This document shows, piece by piece, positions 34,201-42,922 of a stretch of 64,000 bases of DNA (its first letter is position 1; the number at the start of each line of letters is the position of its first letter). Source of the stretch: Algoriphagus lutimaris (lineage in GTDB: Bacteria; Bacteroidota; Bacteroidia; Cytophagales; Cyclobacteriaceae). Where the stretch lies: the NCBI RefSeq assembly GCF_017051705.1, contig NZ_JAFIDJ010000004.1:62001-126000 (forward strand). The letters run 5' to 3'. Below the pieces are notes generated by a model. That model was not told where the DNA came from. It did no database searches and was given only the letters and a program-made list of their open reading frames with translations. The position numbers and the translations under genes are program-made.

Positions 34201-34320
34201 GGAAGTCACAACTCCTTTGATCAAAGAAGTTTGGCTTAGGGCAAGGTGACTTAGGAAAAAGAATGAGAAAAACACTCCCAGAACGATAGATTTCCAGGGG
34301 GTTGTAAAAATTTTCAGCAT
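31222..34320 (-). CDS. SusC/RagA family TonB-dependent transporter
   Basis: The 1032-residue protein has a signal peptide (to about residue 29), a carboxypeptidase-regulatory-like domain (IKGVVTSGEQEEPVPGALV..GTVSENDGSFSIEAS, about 33-110), then VVVIGYGTQKKSDLTGSVGS, the SusC-type TonB box and plug start. The plug has the SusC marker VEVLKDASATAIYGARGANG. The barrel follows to RVFMLGLSVSL. It imports the substrate bound by SusD, powered by TonB-ExbB-ExbD (an ExbBD set is at 61142-63438). Length is normal. The gene is first in a minus-strand unit and divergent from a Gfo/Idh/MocA gene. No anti-sigma or SusR regulator is adjacent. Confidence 0.95.
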   Translation of the reverse strand: MLKIFTTPWKSIVLGVFFSFFFLSHLALSQTSLIKGVVTSGEQEEPVPGALVVVKGTQRGTVSENDGSFSIEASVNETLVISFIGFTTKEVVITDPSQEIMVNLEMDESELDEVVVIGYGTQKKSDLTGSVGSVGEDDLKERPAASLSNALSGKIQGVNVSINSGRPGGRANIRIRGNTSVSIANDPLYVIDGVIMHAAGLANGSTPIDYINPNDISSVEVLKDASATAIYGARGANGVILVTTKRGSQSGGIISYEGNYSIGVLPKKIPLLNSAEFLATEDLAYQNAQKYDPNGWANGIYKDPALKRTDPNLFDANGNPLYDTDWQEESFKPAFTQNHQLNFTSGNVDDNFGVYLGYRDEDGLMANSWMKRYSSRFVFDSKLKNWIKVGGVLSYNDQKESQVDPLGNGGIVAMRQVLEALPIIPVRYPDGSWAGNADYPGMEGGNNPLQVSKERVYLVNTQTIIGNVYANIYLAEGLELRSNISANIVNQRVDYYGGRELNYIAKNQGGDASIFNDRLNSWQFENYLTYLKEFNDLHRLNAMVGLSWQHVDRFNAMARSQNFQDDYFMFNNLGAGANAVQPQSGSVAYGLNSYFSRINYTLNDKYLFTFTGRVDGSSKFGSSNQFAFFPSAAFAWRASDEEFLRNSATISDLKLRASYGQTGNSEITAYQSLAGMGNYSVVFNNQREIGIGISRLANPDLRWEKTSQVDFGAEIGFAQNRVMFEVDLYRKITDDMLLSAPVPSSSGYTVVSKNVGSMENKGIEIGLNTVNIERANFSWNTNFNFSYNKNTVKELTGGADIFLGSTIVREGESVGSFFGFVHQGTWNTDEESLAATYNKRPGDIKYQDVNEDGVINDADRVIIGKGIPDGFGTFANTFRFKNFELLVDIQFSYGNDVLFRSKHSAEDRTGIANSFKTVLNAWTPENQDTNIAQIRPLTAGYNTNNDSDRVQDGSFVRGRNLMLSYNFAPELLERIKVRNLRTFFSVQNFFLSTKYGGYDPEVSTSGAAFDQGVDLYAYPKPRVFMLGLSVSL

Positions 34321-34796
34321 ACATTAAGGGGTTTATTATTTTAGTAACTAACCCAAAGTATCTGAAGAACAAAGACTTAGTATCCTGCGGAGTCCTGATA
34401 TAAATCATTGAAATACAACAGGATAGATCAGGATAACTAATTTATAAAAAGATTGATTTTATAGGTATTTCATAAAATAACTAAAACGTTTAATCACTTT
34501 TAAAACAACATTCATATAACTAAAAAAACCTTTTAAATAAAAATTCAAACAACTAGACACTTCAATATCTCACCCAAAAAACTCTTTCCTTAATAGGATT
34601 TATTTGAGATAAAAAGTCGAATGTTTTTTGAAATAAATTGAAAATATGCTCACCTGATTTTAACTCTTACTTCCCGCATGATCACGAAATCCATTCCGTT
34701 AGTTTTCGCTTTAGAAGCCTCTTTCTAAAAAATACTTAGGAAAGATTTTCTTATTTTTTCAGTCTAATTGATCCGATAATCCATAAATATCCTGAT
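34321..34796. other. Divergent promoter region between susC and the Gfo/Idh/MocA gene
   Basis: 476 bases without a gene. It should contain both promoters and holds an AAACGTTT-centred site at 34482-34493. No other structure stands out. Confidence 0.55.
34482..34493. promoter_or_regulatory. Possible LacI-type operator in the susC promoter region
   Basis: TAAAACGTTTAA has a perfect AAACGTTT palindromic core with a central CG, as in many LacI-family operators. A perfect 12-base relative is at 37368. No LacI gene is in the window. Confidence 0.35.
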
Positions 34797-36209
34797 ATGA
34801 AAAATAAAAGAAGAGATTTTATAAAAACCAGTGCTCTTGGAATGGCAGGAATTAGTTTTCTTCCATCCTCAGTATTTGGAAAATCATTAGGTCATATTGC
34901 CCCTAGTGATAAAGTAGACCTAGCTTGTTGTGGAATTGGAAATAGAGGAGCTCAAATCATCAAAGCCCTTCATGACACAGGCCTTTGTAACATCGTAGCT
35001 CTTTGCGATGTGGATATGGGGGCACCCCATACTTTGGAAATTATGAACAAGTTTCCAAATGCAAAACGTTTTCAGGATTTTAGGGAGCTATTTGATCAAT
35101 TTGGCCATGGCTTTGAAGCCATCACGGTGGGTACACCGGATTTTTCTCATTTCCCTATCACTATGTTGGCTATGTCAGAAGGGAAGCATGTCTATGTAGA
35201 AAAACCAATGGCAAGAACATTCAATGAAATTACGTTGATGATGGATTGTGCAAATAGACATAATGTAGTGACCCAAATGGGGAATCAAGGTCATTCCGAA
35301 GGAAACTATTTTCAGTTTAAAGCATGGAAAGAAGCAGGTATCATTAAAGACGTCACCGCAGTTACTGCCCATATGAATAGCCCTAGAAGATGGCATGGAT
35401 GGGATGTGAATATGCAAAGCTTTCCAAAAGCTGAACCTATCCCTTCCACCTTGGACTGGGACAATTGGCTAATGGCGAGAAGTCAACACGATTATAATAA
35501 GGACTTCATCAATGGACAATGGCGTTGTTGGTATGACTTTGGAATGGGAGCTCTAGGCGACTGGGGAGCACATACCATGGATACTGCTCACGAATTTTTG
35601 GAGTTAGGTCTTCCTTATGAAGTAGATCCAGTGATGTTGAAAGGACACAATAATTTCTTCTTCCCTATGTCGTCTACCTTGGAATTTAAGTTTCCTGAAA
35701 GAAATGGAATGCCTGCCTGTACGTTGACATGGTATGATGGAGTAGACAATATTCCGCCCGTACCTGAAAATTACGGTGTTTCAGAACTGAATGCGGATAT
35801 TCCTGCAGCGAGTAATGGTCAGATCCAACCTGCTAAACTTAATCCAGGTAAAATCATTTATGGAAAAGATTTGACCTTTAAAGGAGGTTCGCATGGAAGT
35901 ACTTTATCTATTATTGGAGAAGACAAAGCCAAAGAAATGGCAAGTAAACTTCCGGAAGTTCCAGAAAGCCCATCCAACCACTTTGCAAATTTCTTGAAAG
36001 CTTCAAAAGGTGAAGAAGAAACCAGATCTCCTTTTTCTGTTGCAGGCCCATTAAGCCAAGTTTTCTGTTTAGGTGTTTTGGCCCAGCAGCTGAATACCAA
36101 GTTAATTTTTGACAGAGAAACACATCGAATCACCAATAATCCACTTGCCAATCAATTATTGACTGGGGAAGCCCCAAGAAAAGGATGGGAAGAGTTTTAT
36201 ACCCTATAA
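34797..36209 (+). CDS. Gfo/Idh/MocA family oxidoreductase, Tat-exported
   Basis: The 470-residue protein starts with KRRDFIKTSALGMAGISFLPSSVFG, a Tat signal, so the enzyme carries its cofactor to the periplasm already bound. The NAD(P)-binding part is CCGIGNRGAQIIKALHDTGL with ALCDVD, followed by the family EKP motif (HVYVEKPMARTFNE). The C-terminal dimer domain includes the bacterial-type inserts GQWRCWYDFGMGALGDWGAHTMDTAHE and SSTLEFKFPE. Exported members are frequent in sugar loci of Bacteroidota and oxidise or epimerise sugars through 3-keto forms. It is divergent from susC, so it is probably regulated with that locus. Confidence 0.88.
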   Translation: MKNKRRDFIKTSALGMAGISFLPSSVFGKSLGHIAPSDKVDLACCGIGNRGAQIIKALHDTGLCNIVALCDVDMGAPHTLEIMNKFPNAKRFQDFRELFDQFGHGFEAITVGTPDFSHFPITMLAMSEGKHVYVEKPMARTFNEITLMMDCANRHNVVTQMGNQGHSEGNYFQFKAWKEAGIIKDVTAVTAHMNSPRRWHGWDVNMQSFPKAEPIPSTLDWDNWLMARSQHDYNKDFINGQWRCWYDFGMGALGDWGAHTMDTAHEFLELGLPYEVDPVMLKGHNNFFFPMSSTLEFKFPERNGMPACTLTWYDGVDNIPPVPENYGVSELNADIPAASNGQIQPAKLNPGKIIYGKDLTFKGGSHGSTLSIIGEDKAKEMASKLPEVPESPSNHFANFLKASKGEEETRSPFSVAGPLSQVFCLGVLAQQLNTKLIFDRETHRITNNPLANQLLTGEAPRKGWEEFYTL

Positions 36210-36230
36210 AATTCCATTCGATTAAAAATG

Positions 36231-36261
36231 AAAAAGCTGAAAGGTCTACTTTCAGCTTTTT
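36231..36261. terminator. Bidirectional terminator between convergent genes
   Basis: A perfect 13-bp stem AAAAAGCTGAAAG/CTTTCAGCTTTTT with loop GTCTA lies between the Gfo/Idh/MocA gene and the porP-like gene, with T runs on both strands. Confidence 0.85.
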
Positions 36262-36284
36262 TTTATAACTAATCTAAAGCCTGC

Positions 36285-37331
36285 TTAGAATTTCGGACAA
36301 GGTAATATGGTATCCCTTCGATTAGGTTTACCCTCATATTTATTAGGCAATGTCCATGACAAACTCAATTCATGTGCACCTCCAGATTGAATTCCCAACT
36401 GAGAAACTGTATAGTCGAAACTATATCCAATATTCAATCCACTGAGTAGATTTACACCTACCATCATCACGATCGCATCCCGATTGCTTTGATTCTCTAC
36501 CGGCTTGTAGGGTAATCCTCGGTACCAAAGTCCGAAAACAATAGGCTCTACATAGAAATAGGCTCCTACATCCAGCTGTTCAAATGGTCCTTGGCGTTTA
36601 TAATTAATGGTTGGAGTTAAATAGCGTTGACGGCGCATATGAGTAAAATCTTGTCTCATCCCTCCTTCCCCAAGATTAAAGCGGTAACCACCATGTAAAG
36701 AGATTTTGGCCGGCAACTTACTAACTCCGTCCAGAAAAGATTGGTTAGGTTGATTCACATGGTGCGCCGAAACACCTATCCAAAAATCCTCTGTAAAGAA
36801 CATTCCCCCTAAGGATAGAGATAACATACTTACAGGATCTCCCAAGCCTGGCAAGTCAGTCCCAGGCAATATTGGTCCAAAAGGATCATTGGGATTTATT
36901 TGGTTGGCAAAGACTAGATTTTCGTAAAAACCTATTTCTCGTCGAATATATGATGCCTGAAATCCAGGACGAAAATAAGCGTTATCACTAATTTTTAATT
37001 CGTAAGAATAAAGCGCAGAAATCGTAGTGGATCTTAATTTTGAAGCTCCCTCGGTATCTTGCATCACCATTACACCAATTCCTGAATTATAATTTGGCAG
37101 GTAGGTATCATAGTATGCTGAGAAGGTAGTAAACTGAGCATCAATGCTTGGCCACTGGTTGCGATAGTTGAATCCTATTCGTCCCGTTAACTCTCCCCCG
37201 GTCATTGCAGGGTTTAGGTAAAGGGGCGCTGCATAATATTGGCTATATTGGGGGTCCTGACCAAAGGCATTAATCTGTAGTCCTAGACAACAGATTGAAA
37301 AAAAAACAATAAGAGACAGAGACCGTAACAA
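36285..37331 (-). CDS. PorP/SprF family type IX secretion-associated membrane protein
   Basis: The start is a TTG at 37331, since an in-frame stop lies just upstream and the signal peptide (MLRSLSLIVFFSICCLGL..AFGQ) begins here. The 348-residue mature barrel opens with DPQYSQYYAAPLYLNPAMTGG, the family signature, followed by GRIGFNYRNQWPSI and many beta strands. SprF-type proteins help deliver or anchor particular type IX cargo, typically encoded next door (SprF with SprB). Divergent from it, 82 bases away, is a giant protein with a type-B sorting domain, so it probably serves that protein and its two tandem paralogues. A TAAAACGTTTTA site is in the shared promoter. Confidence 0.88.
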   Translation of the reverse strand: MLRSLSLIVFFSICCLGLQINAFGQDPQYSQYYAAPLYLNPAMTGGELTGRIGFNYRNQWPSIDAQFTTFSAYYDTYLPNYNSGIGVMVMQDTEGASKLRSTTISALYSYELKISDNAYFRPGFQASYIRREIGFYENLVFANQINPNDPFGPILPGTDLPGLGDPVSMLSLSLGGMFFTEDFWIGVSAHHVNQPNQSFLDGVSKLPAKISLHGGYRFNLGEGGMRQDFTHMRRQRYLTPTINYKRQGPFEQLDVGAYFYVEPIVFGLWYRGLPYKPVENQSNRDAIVMMVGVNLLSGLNIGYSFDYTVSQLGIQSGGAHELSLSWTLPNKYEGKPNRRDTILPCPKF

Positions 37332-37367
37332 GGATTTGTTCGTTTATTTGATTATTCAGTTGGCTTT

Positions 37368-37379
37368 TAAAACGTTTTA
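37368..37379. promoter_or_regulatory. Perfect TAAAACGTTTTA palindrome in a divergent promoter
   Basis: A 12-base perfect palindrome lies between the porP-like gene and the first giant secreted protein, 35 bases ahead of its ATG. The AAACGTTT core is shared with the susC promoter site. Confidence 0.4.
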
Positions 37380-37413
37380 CTAGTTTGGTTGTTTTAAAAG
37401 CGGTTCGAAAATT

Positions 37414-40400
37414 ATGAAAAGCAACCCTAATTCCATAAGGATCAAGTATATTTTTACCTTTTCGCTTCTATTTGCCCTATTTGCGATAGAATCAAAAGTC
37501 CTATCTCAGGGATTTAATGAAAACGAGTGGATTTTTGGAAGTTGCGACACGGGAGAAAGCAATTACTTATCATTTGGTAAAGGCAATTCTCCTACGGTAC
37601 AAACATTACCAAATACCGTGCTACTTGGCAAAAACAACAGTGCGATCGCCATTGATCCAATTACGGGACAACCACTTTTTCAAACAAATGGTGAATTGGT
37701 TTACGATTTCAGTCAATCTCCTATTGAGGGTTCAGCTCCTGGATTAAACGGCAACGTAGATGGTACTCAGCAAGTAGCTACAGGTTTTTTGGAATACGAT
37801 CCGGAGGGAAATAAATTATTTTACATTTTTTACATTTCCCTATCCGGGGAACTCCAATATTCCTTGGTCGACATGAATGCACCTGGTCAAGCTATCGGGA
37901 ATGAGAGACCTCTGGGTGAAGTTGTTTCCAAAGACAACAGTATGGGGAATGCTTCAGGAGCAATCCTTGTCGTAAAAAGTTCCTCTTCTCCCTCCTATTT
38001 AATCAGTTTTGACGGAGGAAACTTGATTTCCCAAAGATTAGATAATGGGGAAGGAAATTTCAGTACTACTGATAATCAAAATCTACCATTCACACCAGAA
38101 CGGATCATTTTCAATGATGAGTCTGGTCAATTGATTTTACTTCCTGAGACGAGCTCTGATCCAATTCAAGTTCTTGATTTCGATACTGGAAGTGGAACAT
38201 TTGGCAATCCCACTCCAATTTCATCGATTCCAGGCTCTGGAAATTATGGAGGGGCAGATTTTTCTCCAGATGGAAGCTTTATTTATTATTCTTTGGGAGA
38301 TCAGTTGGTAAGAGTTCCATCAAATGACCTTTCTGCAACTCCAGAAACCATTCTGCTAGCAAATCCTTTAAATGCGATTTATGATGTTAAAGTAGGGCCT
38401 GATGGAAGCCTTTATTACATCTATGAGGAAACCGTAGGAGGTCCACAATTAATCGGTAAGGTTGAAAATCCAAATGAACCAGATCTTACCTTATTGACAC
38501 TGGATGAAGATCCATTTATGGGTGCGGATTTTTGCGGAAGAATATTCCCAGTTTTTGCCCCCAACGCAGACATTTCACCTTCAGTAGATTTCACATGGGA
38601 CCCTGAAATGCCCTGTTCCAATAATCCTGTTCAGCTAACCAGCACGATTACTCCAGAAAACTACAATCCTGCGACTTATACCTGGGAATTTTCTCCTCCA
38701 TTGACTGATTCGGACGGTAATCCAATAGAGGCTGATTACAATCAGGAACATTTTTTAATCCCTGCTGACGCTGCTCAAGGCACTGACATTACGGTTACCT
38801 TGACAGTAGAGTATGAGGACGGAGAAACCCAATCCTCCACGCATTCTATTCCTTTGACCGAAAACAACCTAGAGGCTAACTTCAATCCATCTGACACCAC
38901 GATCTGTAATACCTGTATTGACATTGGACCGCTATTGCAAGCCCAGGCTGCAGGTCAAGATGGAGAAGCTCCTGATACAGGAGGTGGTTCCAATTATCAA
39001 TATTTCTGGTCCAATTACCGGGATGAAGGCTGGGGAACCAGACAGGAAAATGAAGTATGTCAACCAGGATTATATTGGGCTTTGGTAAAAGAAGAAGGTT
39101 CTTCTTGTTATGCTTATGCTGAAATCCGAGTAAAAATCTGGGATTTAGATGACCAAAGTAACAACATCTGGTATTTTGGAGATGGAGCAGGGTTAGATTT
39201 TAACCCAGATCCTGATGATCCAGACGCCCCCACTCCTAGGCCCATTGAAAGTCGACACCCTCAGGATATTCCTGCAGGGACTACAACAATATCCGATCAA
39301 ACAGGCCAGGTTCTGTTTTATACCGATGGTGCATCTGTATGGGATCTCAATGGCGACTTAATGGAAAACGGGGATTTTATCGGAGGAGACAATTCTGCTA
39401 GTCAATCCGTTTTGGCAGTCCCTGTTCCTGAGGAACAAACCTTGTTCTATTTATTTACCACCCAACAATCCGCGAATGGTTCCAATCAAGTGAGCTATTC
39501 TTTGGTGGATATCAAGGCCGAAAATGAATCAGGAATTGGAAATGTAGTATCCAAAGATAACTTCCTATTTAGCCCATCTACAGAACATACGGCTGCCTTA
39601 AATGCGGGAGATACCACTTGGATGATGTTCCATGAATTGGGAAACAATACTTTTAGGGCCTATCCAGTATCGTCATTGGGTATTGGACCACCGGTACTAA
39701 GCTCAGTGGGAAGTAATCATGGATTTAATTCTGGAGTAGGTGCAATGAAATTCAACTCGGACGGAGATAAAGTAGCAGTCACTATTTCCGAGGGAGGGTG
39801 TAACAAACTGGAAATATTTGACTTTGACCAGGATACGGGAGAAATGACCGAATATGCCAGAATTGATCTTGGATGTGAAGGAGATGTATATGGATTGGAG
39901 TTTTCTGAAGATGGCGACCGGGTGTTGGTCTCTTACAGAAACGGAGGACCTGGAATCGAGGAATTCAACATTAAACCTGTGGAAAATGACGATCCAGATG
40001 CTGCGGTTTGCCCTACTTGTTTTGAAAATGCCAGTACCAGAGCTGAAATTGAAGCCTGTATTATAGATACCAAAAATGGCATTAGCCAAACCTCGGGACT
40101 TGATCTCGGCGCACTTCAAATCGGTCCAAATGGACAAGTTTATGTAGCCGTTGTTGGCGATAACCGAATTGGCCAAATCAATGTTGGGTCAGGTTGTAAT
40201 TCTTCCAGTACATTCACGATGGATGGTGTTGAACCTATGCCCGGCACCTCAAATTTAGGTCTACCTTCATTTGTACAAAATTCAGGAAGTTCTATCCCTG
40301 AACCATCCCTTTCTGGTCCTCCAAGAATATGTTTGGACCCTGATGAAGGTGGTGGGGCGATGTTTGAAGGAGCTGGAGAACCTGATATTGACAGTTATTT

Positions 40401-42921
40401 TTATACGATTACCGATGAGAACGGAGTAGTAGTATTAGATAATTTTGGAGGTCCCGGAGATGAATTCCAGAGCTACGAACATAATTTTACGGAGCCAGGA
40501 TTATATACTGTTGATTTAAGAGTAGACCGATGTGGAGACCCTACCTATTATGAAGCCAGCTTAGAAGTTCAGGTTGATGCGCCACCAGTTTTGACTTTGG
40601 AAGATGATGTCACCTTATGCTCCGGAGCTCCTGTCACTTTAACTGCTATTGACGGTTATGATCCAGCAGAAGGATTGTATGATTTCCAATGGACCAATGC
40701 AGCAGGCCAGGTATTTGGCGATGAAGATTCCAATGAAATTACTGTTGACGAGGAAAGCATTTACACTGTAACTGTAAGCTATAGATTACCTGATGGACTT
40801 TCAGATGATGAAGCCTTACTTTATGAAACATGTCCATCTACTGTGGAAGTATTTGTTGGTCCTGCCTTTGAATTTGAATTAACTCAAACTTCGGAGGAGG
40901 TATGTTATGAGGAGACGACAGTCACCTTTGCGCCAGACACCCCGATCACCGGAGAATGGTTCTATACGTTGGATGGAGATCCTAGCAGAACTTCTTTAGG
41001 AAGTTTCTTTGAGTTGGAATTATTCATCCCTAATCTTCCTGGTCCAGGTCAATATGAAATAATTTTTGTAACCCAAGACCCGATTTTGGAAGGCTGTACC
41101 GTAGAAAAGAAAGTGGATTTAATAGTTAATGAATTACCACTATTTATAGCCAACCAGACAAACCCAGCCACTGATTGTAACACAGCAGATGGGTCATTTG
41201 AAATCAACATGCAAAGTGATGCTGAATCAGTTACTATTTTAGAAACTGGTGAAGTATATAACAATGTATCTGAAGGCAATTCGATTCCTGTCATTGACCT
41301 GTTACCAGGTGTTTATACGATTGAAGCACAAAATAGCTTTGGGTGTATGTATACCGCAACCGTTACAGTTGTAAACAGCAATCCTCCAGTGGATTTTGAA
41401 TATACCGTCACACCAACTGATGAACTATGTAGCAGTAATGGAGTGGAAAATGGGGTTCTGACTATTGATTTCACAAGCTCCCCACAAAACGGAAGTTATG
41501 TAATTACCAGGCAAGGTGATGGACAGGAATTTACGGGGAATTTCACCAATACCAATCAAGTTTTAGTGAATGTCCCTTATGGCGAATATGCCGTTGAGGT
41601 TTTTGATGCTACCAACTGTTCCGTTCCGGATGATATGCTTTATCCGATTGAGCAAAAATTGCAAGTGGTATTCTCAGTCCCTACTGATTTCACAGCTTGT
41701 GAAAGCTTCACCTTTACCCCAGATGCTTCAGATTCGTTTAGCTATACCTTGACATCCAGTACTGGGACAATTATCCCCCCTAATTCAGATGGAAGTTTTA
41801 CCATAGACTCAAAAGACACCTATACTATCTTAGGAGAGGATCCAAATGGCATTAATTGTCCAAGAGAAATTGAAATGGTAGCCAATATTACTCAGCCTAT
41901 CGATTTTGAAGTAAGTGAGCCAATTATAGATTGTCAAGTAGGGACTATATATGAAGCTATCCTGAATAACGCTGACCCTACCGATGTGATATTCCTTTGG
42001 AAAGATGAGGGTGGAATCATTGTAGGAAGATCTCAAAACTTTGCCCCTAATAGAGAAGGAAATTATACCTTGGAAGTACAACCTATTTCCGGTGGACTTT
42101 GCCCGGTAGACAAAAAGCCTTTTGAAGTGGAATTGGTGGATCAAAATCTTGAAGTGGAATTGGATGTGGTACCTTTTTGCATTGATCAAAGCAGTACGAC
42201 CATCACAGTGATAGCTGACTTAAGTACAGTGACTGAAATTGAATGGTACTCTGTGCAGGGAACCATTAGAACCAGATTACCAGCTTTTGATAATCTTCCT
42301 ATTATTGAAGTTTCACAGGAAGGAACCTATGAAGCATTATTGAGAAATGCTTCTGGGTGCGATTTGGGAAGAGCTTCAGGAGTGGTCGTAAAATCCACGA
42401 TTATCCCCCCAGTATTACCTGAGTCCATCACGATTTGTGCTGCCGAAGGAGTCACAGAAAGTATTGCCCCTGGAGACTATGACAATTACTCATGGATATT
42501 AGAAGGGGAGGAAGTTTCTCAAGATTCAGAATTTACACCTACTTTACCGGGTACTTATACCTTAACAGTTTCCGATAACGTGGGCTGTGAATACATTGCC
42601 ACGATGGAAGTTATCGAAGACTGCTCACTTAAAATATCTTTCCCTAATGGAGTAGTATTAGATGACCCTAACAGGAATTTTATTCTTTTCGCAAATGAGT
42701 ACATTGACTTTGTGGAGGTTTACATTTATAATAGATGGGGAGAATTAATTTTCTATTGTGAGCATGAAAACTTAGAATCTGGCCAGCCATTTTGTCCTTG
42801 GGATGGGCAATTGAATGGAAAATATGTTCCAAATGGAACATATGCGGTCGTTGTGAAGTTGACTAGTGAAGACCAAAATATTACCCAAAAAATCACCAAA
42901 GCAATTACAGTCATTCAATAA
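37414..42921 (+). CDS. Giant secreted surface protein with type IX type-B C-terminal domain (1835 residues)
   Basis: A signal peptide (about 1-31) precedes two similar propeller-like regions. The first starts at NEWIFGSCDTGESNYLSFG and the second near residue 585 with NNIWYFGDGAGLDFNPDP; each contains YSLVD and VVSKDN segments and a 'FSPDG/FNSDGDKV' element. Ig/PKD-like beta modules follow (FAPNADISPSVDFTWDPEMPCSNNPV around 380-480; then many CxxxxVTLTA-type repeats). The last about 90 residues (LKISFPNGVVLDDPNRNF..VEVYIYNRWGELIFY..WDGQLNGKYVPNGTYAVVVKL) are the gliding-motility-associated C-terminal domain that directs type IX export. Probably an adhesin or surface filament. It lies opposite its likely PorP/SprF helper; yaaA begins one base after its stop. 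Ligand unknown. Confidence 0.88.
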   Translation: MKSNPNSIRIKYIFTFSLLFALFAIESKVLSQGFNENEWIFGSCDTGESNYLSFGKGNSPTVQTLPNTVLLGKNNSAIAIDPITGQPLFQTNGELVYDFSQSPIEGSAPGLNGNVDGTQQVATGFLEYDPEGNKLFYIFYISLSGELQYSLVDMNAPGQAIGNERPLGEVVSKDNSMGNASGAILVVKSSSSPSYLISFDGGNLISQRLDNGEGNFSTTDNQNLPFTPERIIFNDESGQLILLPETSSDPIQVLDFDTGSGTFGNPTPISSIPGSGNYGGADFSPDGSFIYYSLGDQLVRVPSNDLSATPETILLANPLNAIYDVKVGPDGSLYYIYEETVGGPQLIGKVENPNEPDLTLLTLDEDPFMGADFCGRIFPVFAPNADISPSVDFTWDPEMPCSNNPVQLTSTITPENYNPATYTWEFSPPLTDSDGNPIEADYNQEHFLIPADAAQGTDITVTLTVEYEDGETQSSTHSIPLTENNLEANFNPSDTTICNTCIDIGPLLQAQAAGQDGEAPDTGGGSNYQYFWSNYRDEGWGTRQENEVCQPGLYWALVKEEGSSCYAYAEIRVKIWDLDDQSNNIWYFGDGAGLDFNPDPDDPDAPTPRPIESRHPQDIPAGTTTISDQTGQVLFYTDGASVWDLNGDLMENGDFIGGDNSASQSVLAVPVPEEQTLFYLFTTQQSANGSNQVSYSLVDIKAENESGIGNVVSKDNFLFSPSTEHTAALNAGDTTWMMFHELGNNTFRAYPVSSLGIGPPVLSSVGSNHGFNSGVGAMKFNSDGDKVAVTISEGGCNKLEIFDFDQDTGEMTEYARIDLGCEGDVYGLEFSEDGDRVLVSYRNGGPGIEEFNIKPVENDDPDAAVCPTCFENASTRAEIEACIIDTKNGISQTSGLDLGALQIGPNGQVYVAVVGDNRIGQINVGSGCNSSSTFTMDGVEPMPGTSNLGLPSFVQNSGSSIPEPSLSGPPRICLDPDEGGGAMFEGAGEPDIDSYFYTITDENGVVVLDNFGGPGDEFQSYEHNFTEPGLYTVDLRVDRCGDPTYYEASLEVQVDAPPVLTLEDDVTLCSGAPVTLTAIDGYDPAEGLYDFQWTNAAGQVFGDEDSNEITVDEESIYTVTVSYRLPDGLSDDEALLYETCPSTVEVFVGPAFEFELTQTSEEVCYEETTVTFAPDTPITGEWFYTLDGDPSRTSLGSFFELELFIPNLPGPGQYEIIFVTQDPILEGCTVEKKVDLIVNELPLFIANQTNPATDCNTADGSFEINMQSDAESVTILETGEVYNNVSEGNSIPVIDLLPGVYTIEAQNSFGCMYTATVTVVNSNPPVDFEYTVTPTDELCSSNGVENGVLTIDFTSSPQNGSYVITRQGDGQEFTGNFTNTNQVLVNVPYGEYAVEVFDATNCSVPDDMLYPIEQKLQVVFSVPTDFTACESFTFTPDASDSFSYTLTSSTGTIIPPNSDGSFTIDSKDTYTILGEDPNGINCPREIEMVANITQPIDFEVSEPIIDCQVGTIYEAILNNADPTDVIFLWKDEGGIIVGRSQNFAPNREGNYTLEVQPISGGLCPVDKKPFEVELVDQNLEVELDVVPFCIDQSSTTITVIADLSTVTEIEWYSVQGTIRTRLPAFDNLPIIEVSQEGTYEALLRNASGCDLGRASGVVVKSTIIPPVLPESITICAAEGVTESIAPGDYDNYSWILEGEEVSQDSEFTPTLPGTYTLTVSDNVGCEYIATMEVIEDCSLKISFPNGVVLDDPNRNFILFANEYIDFVEVYIYNRWGELIFYCEHENLESGQPFCPWDGQLNGKYVPNGTYAVVVKLTSEDQNITQKITKAITVIQ

Positions 42922-42922
42922 C

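Noticed and set aside
37414-42921. RHS/YD-repeat toxin
   Set aside because: No YD repeats or toxin end are present; the C-terminus is a type IX type-B sorting domain.
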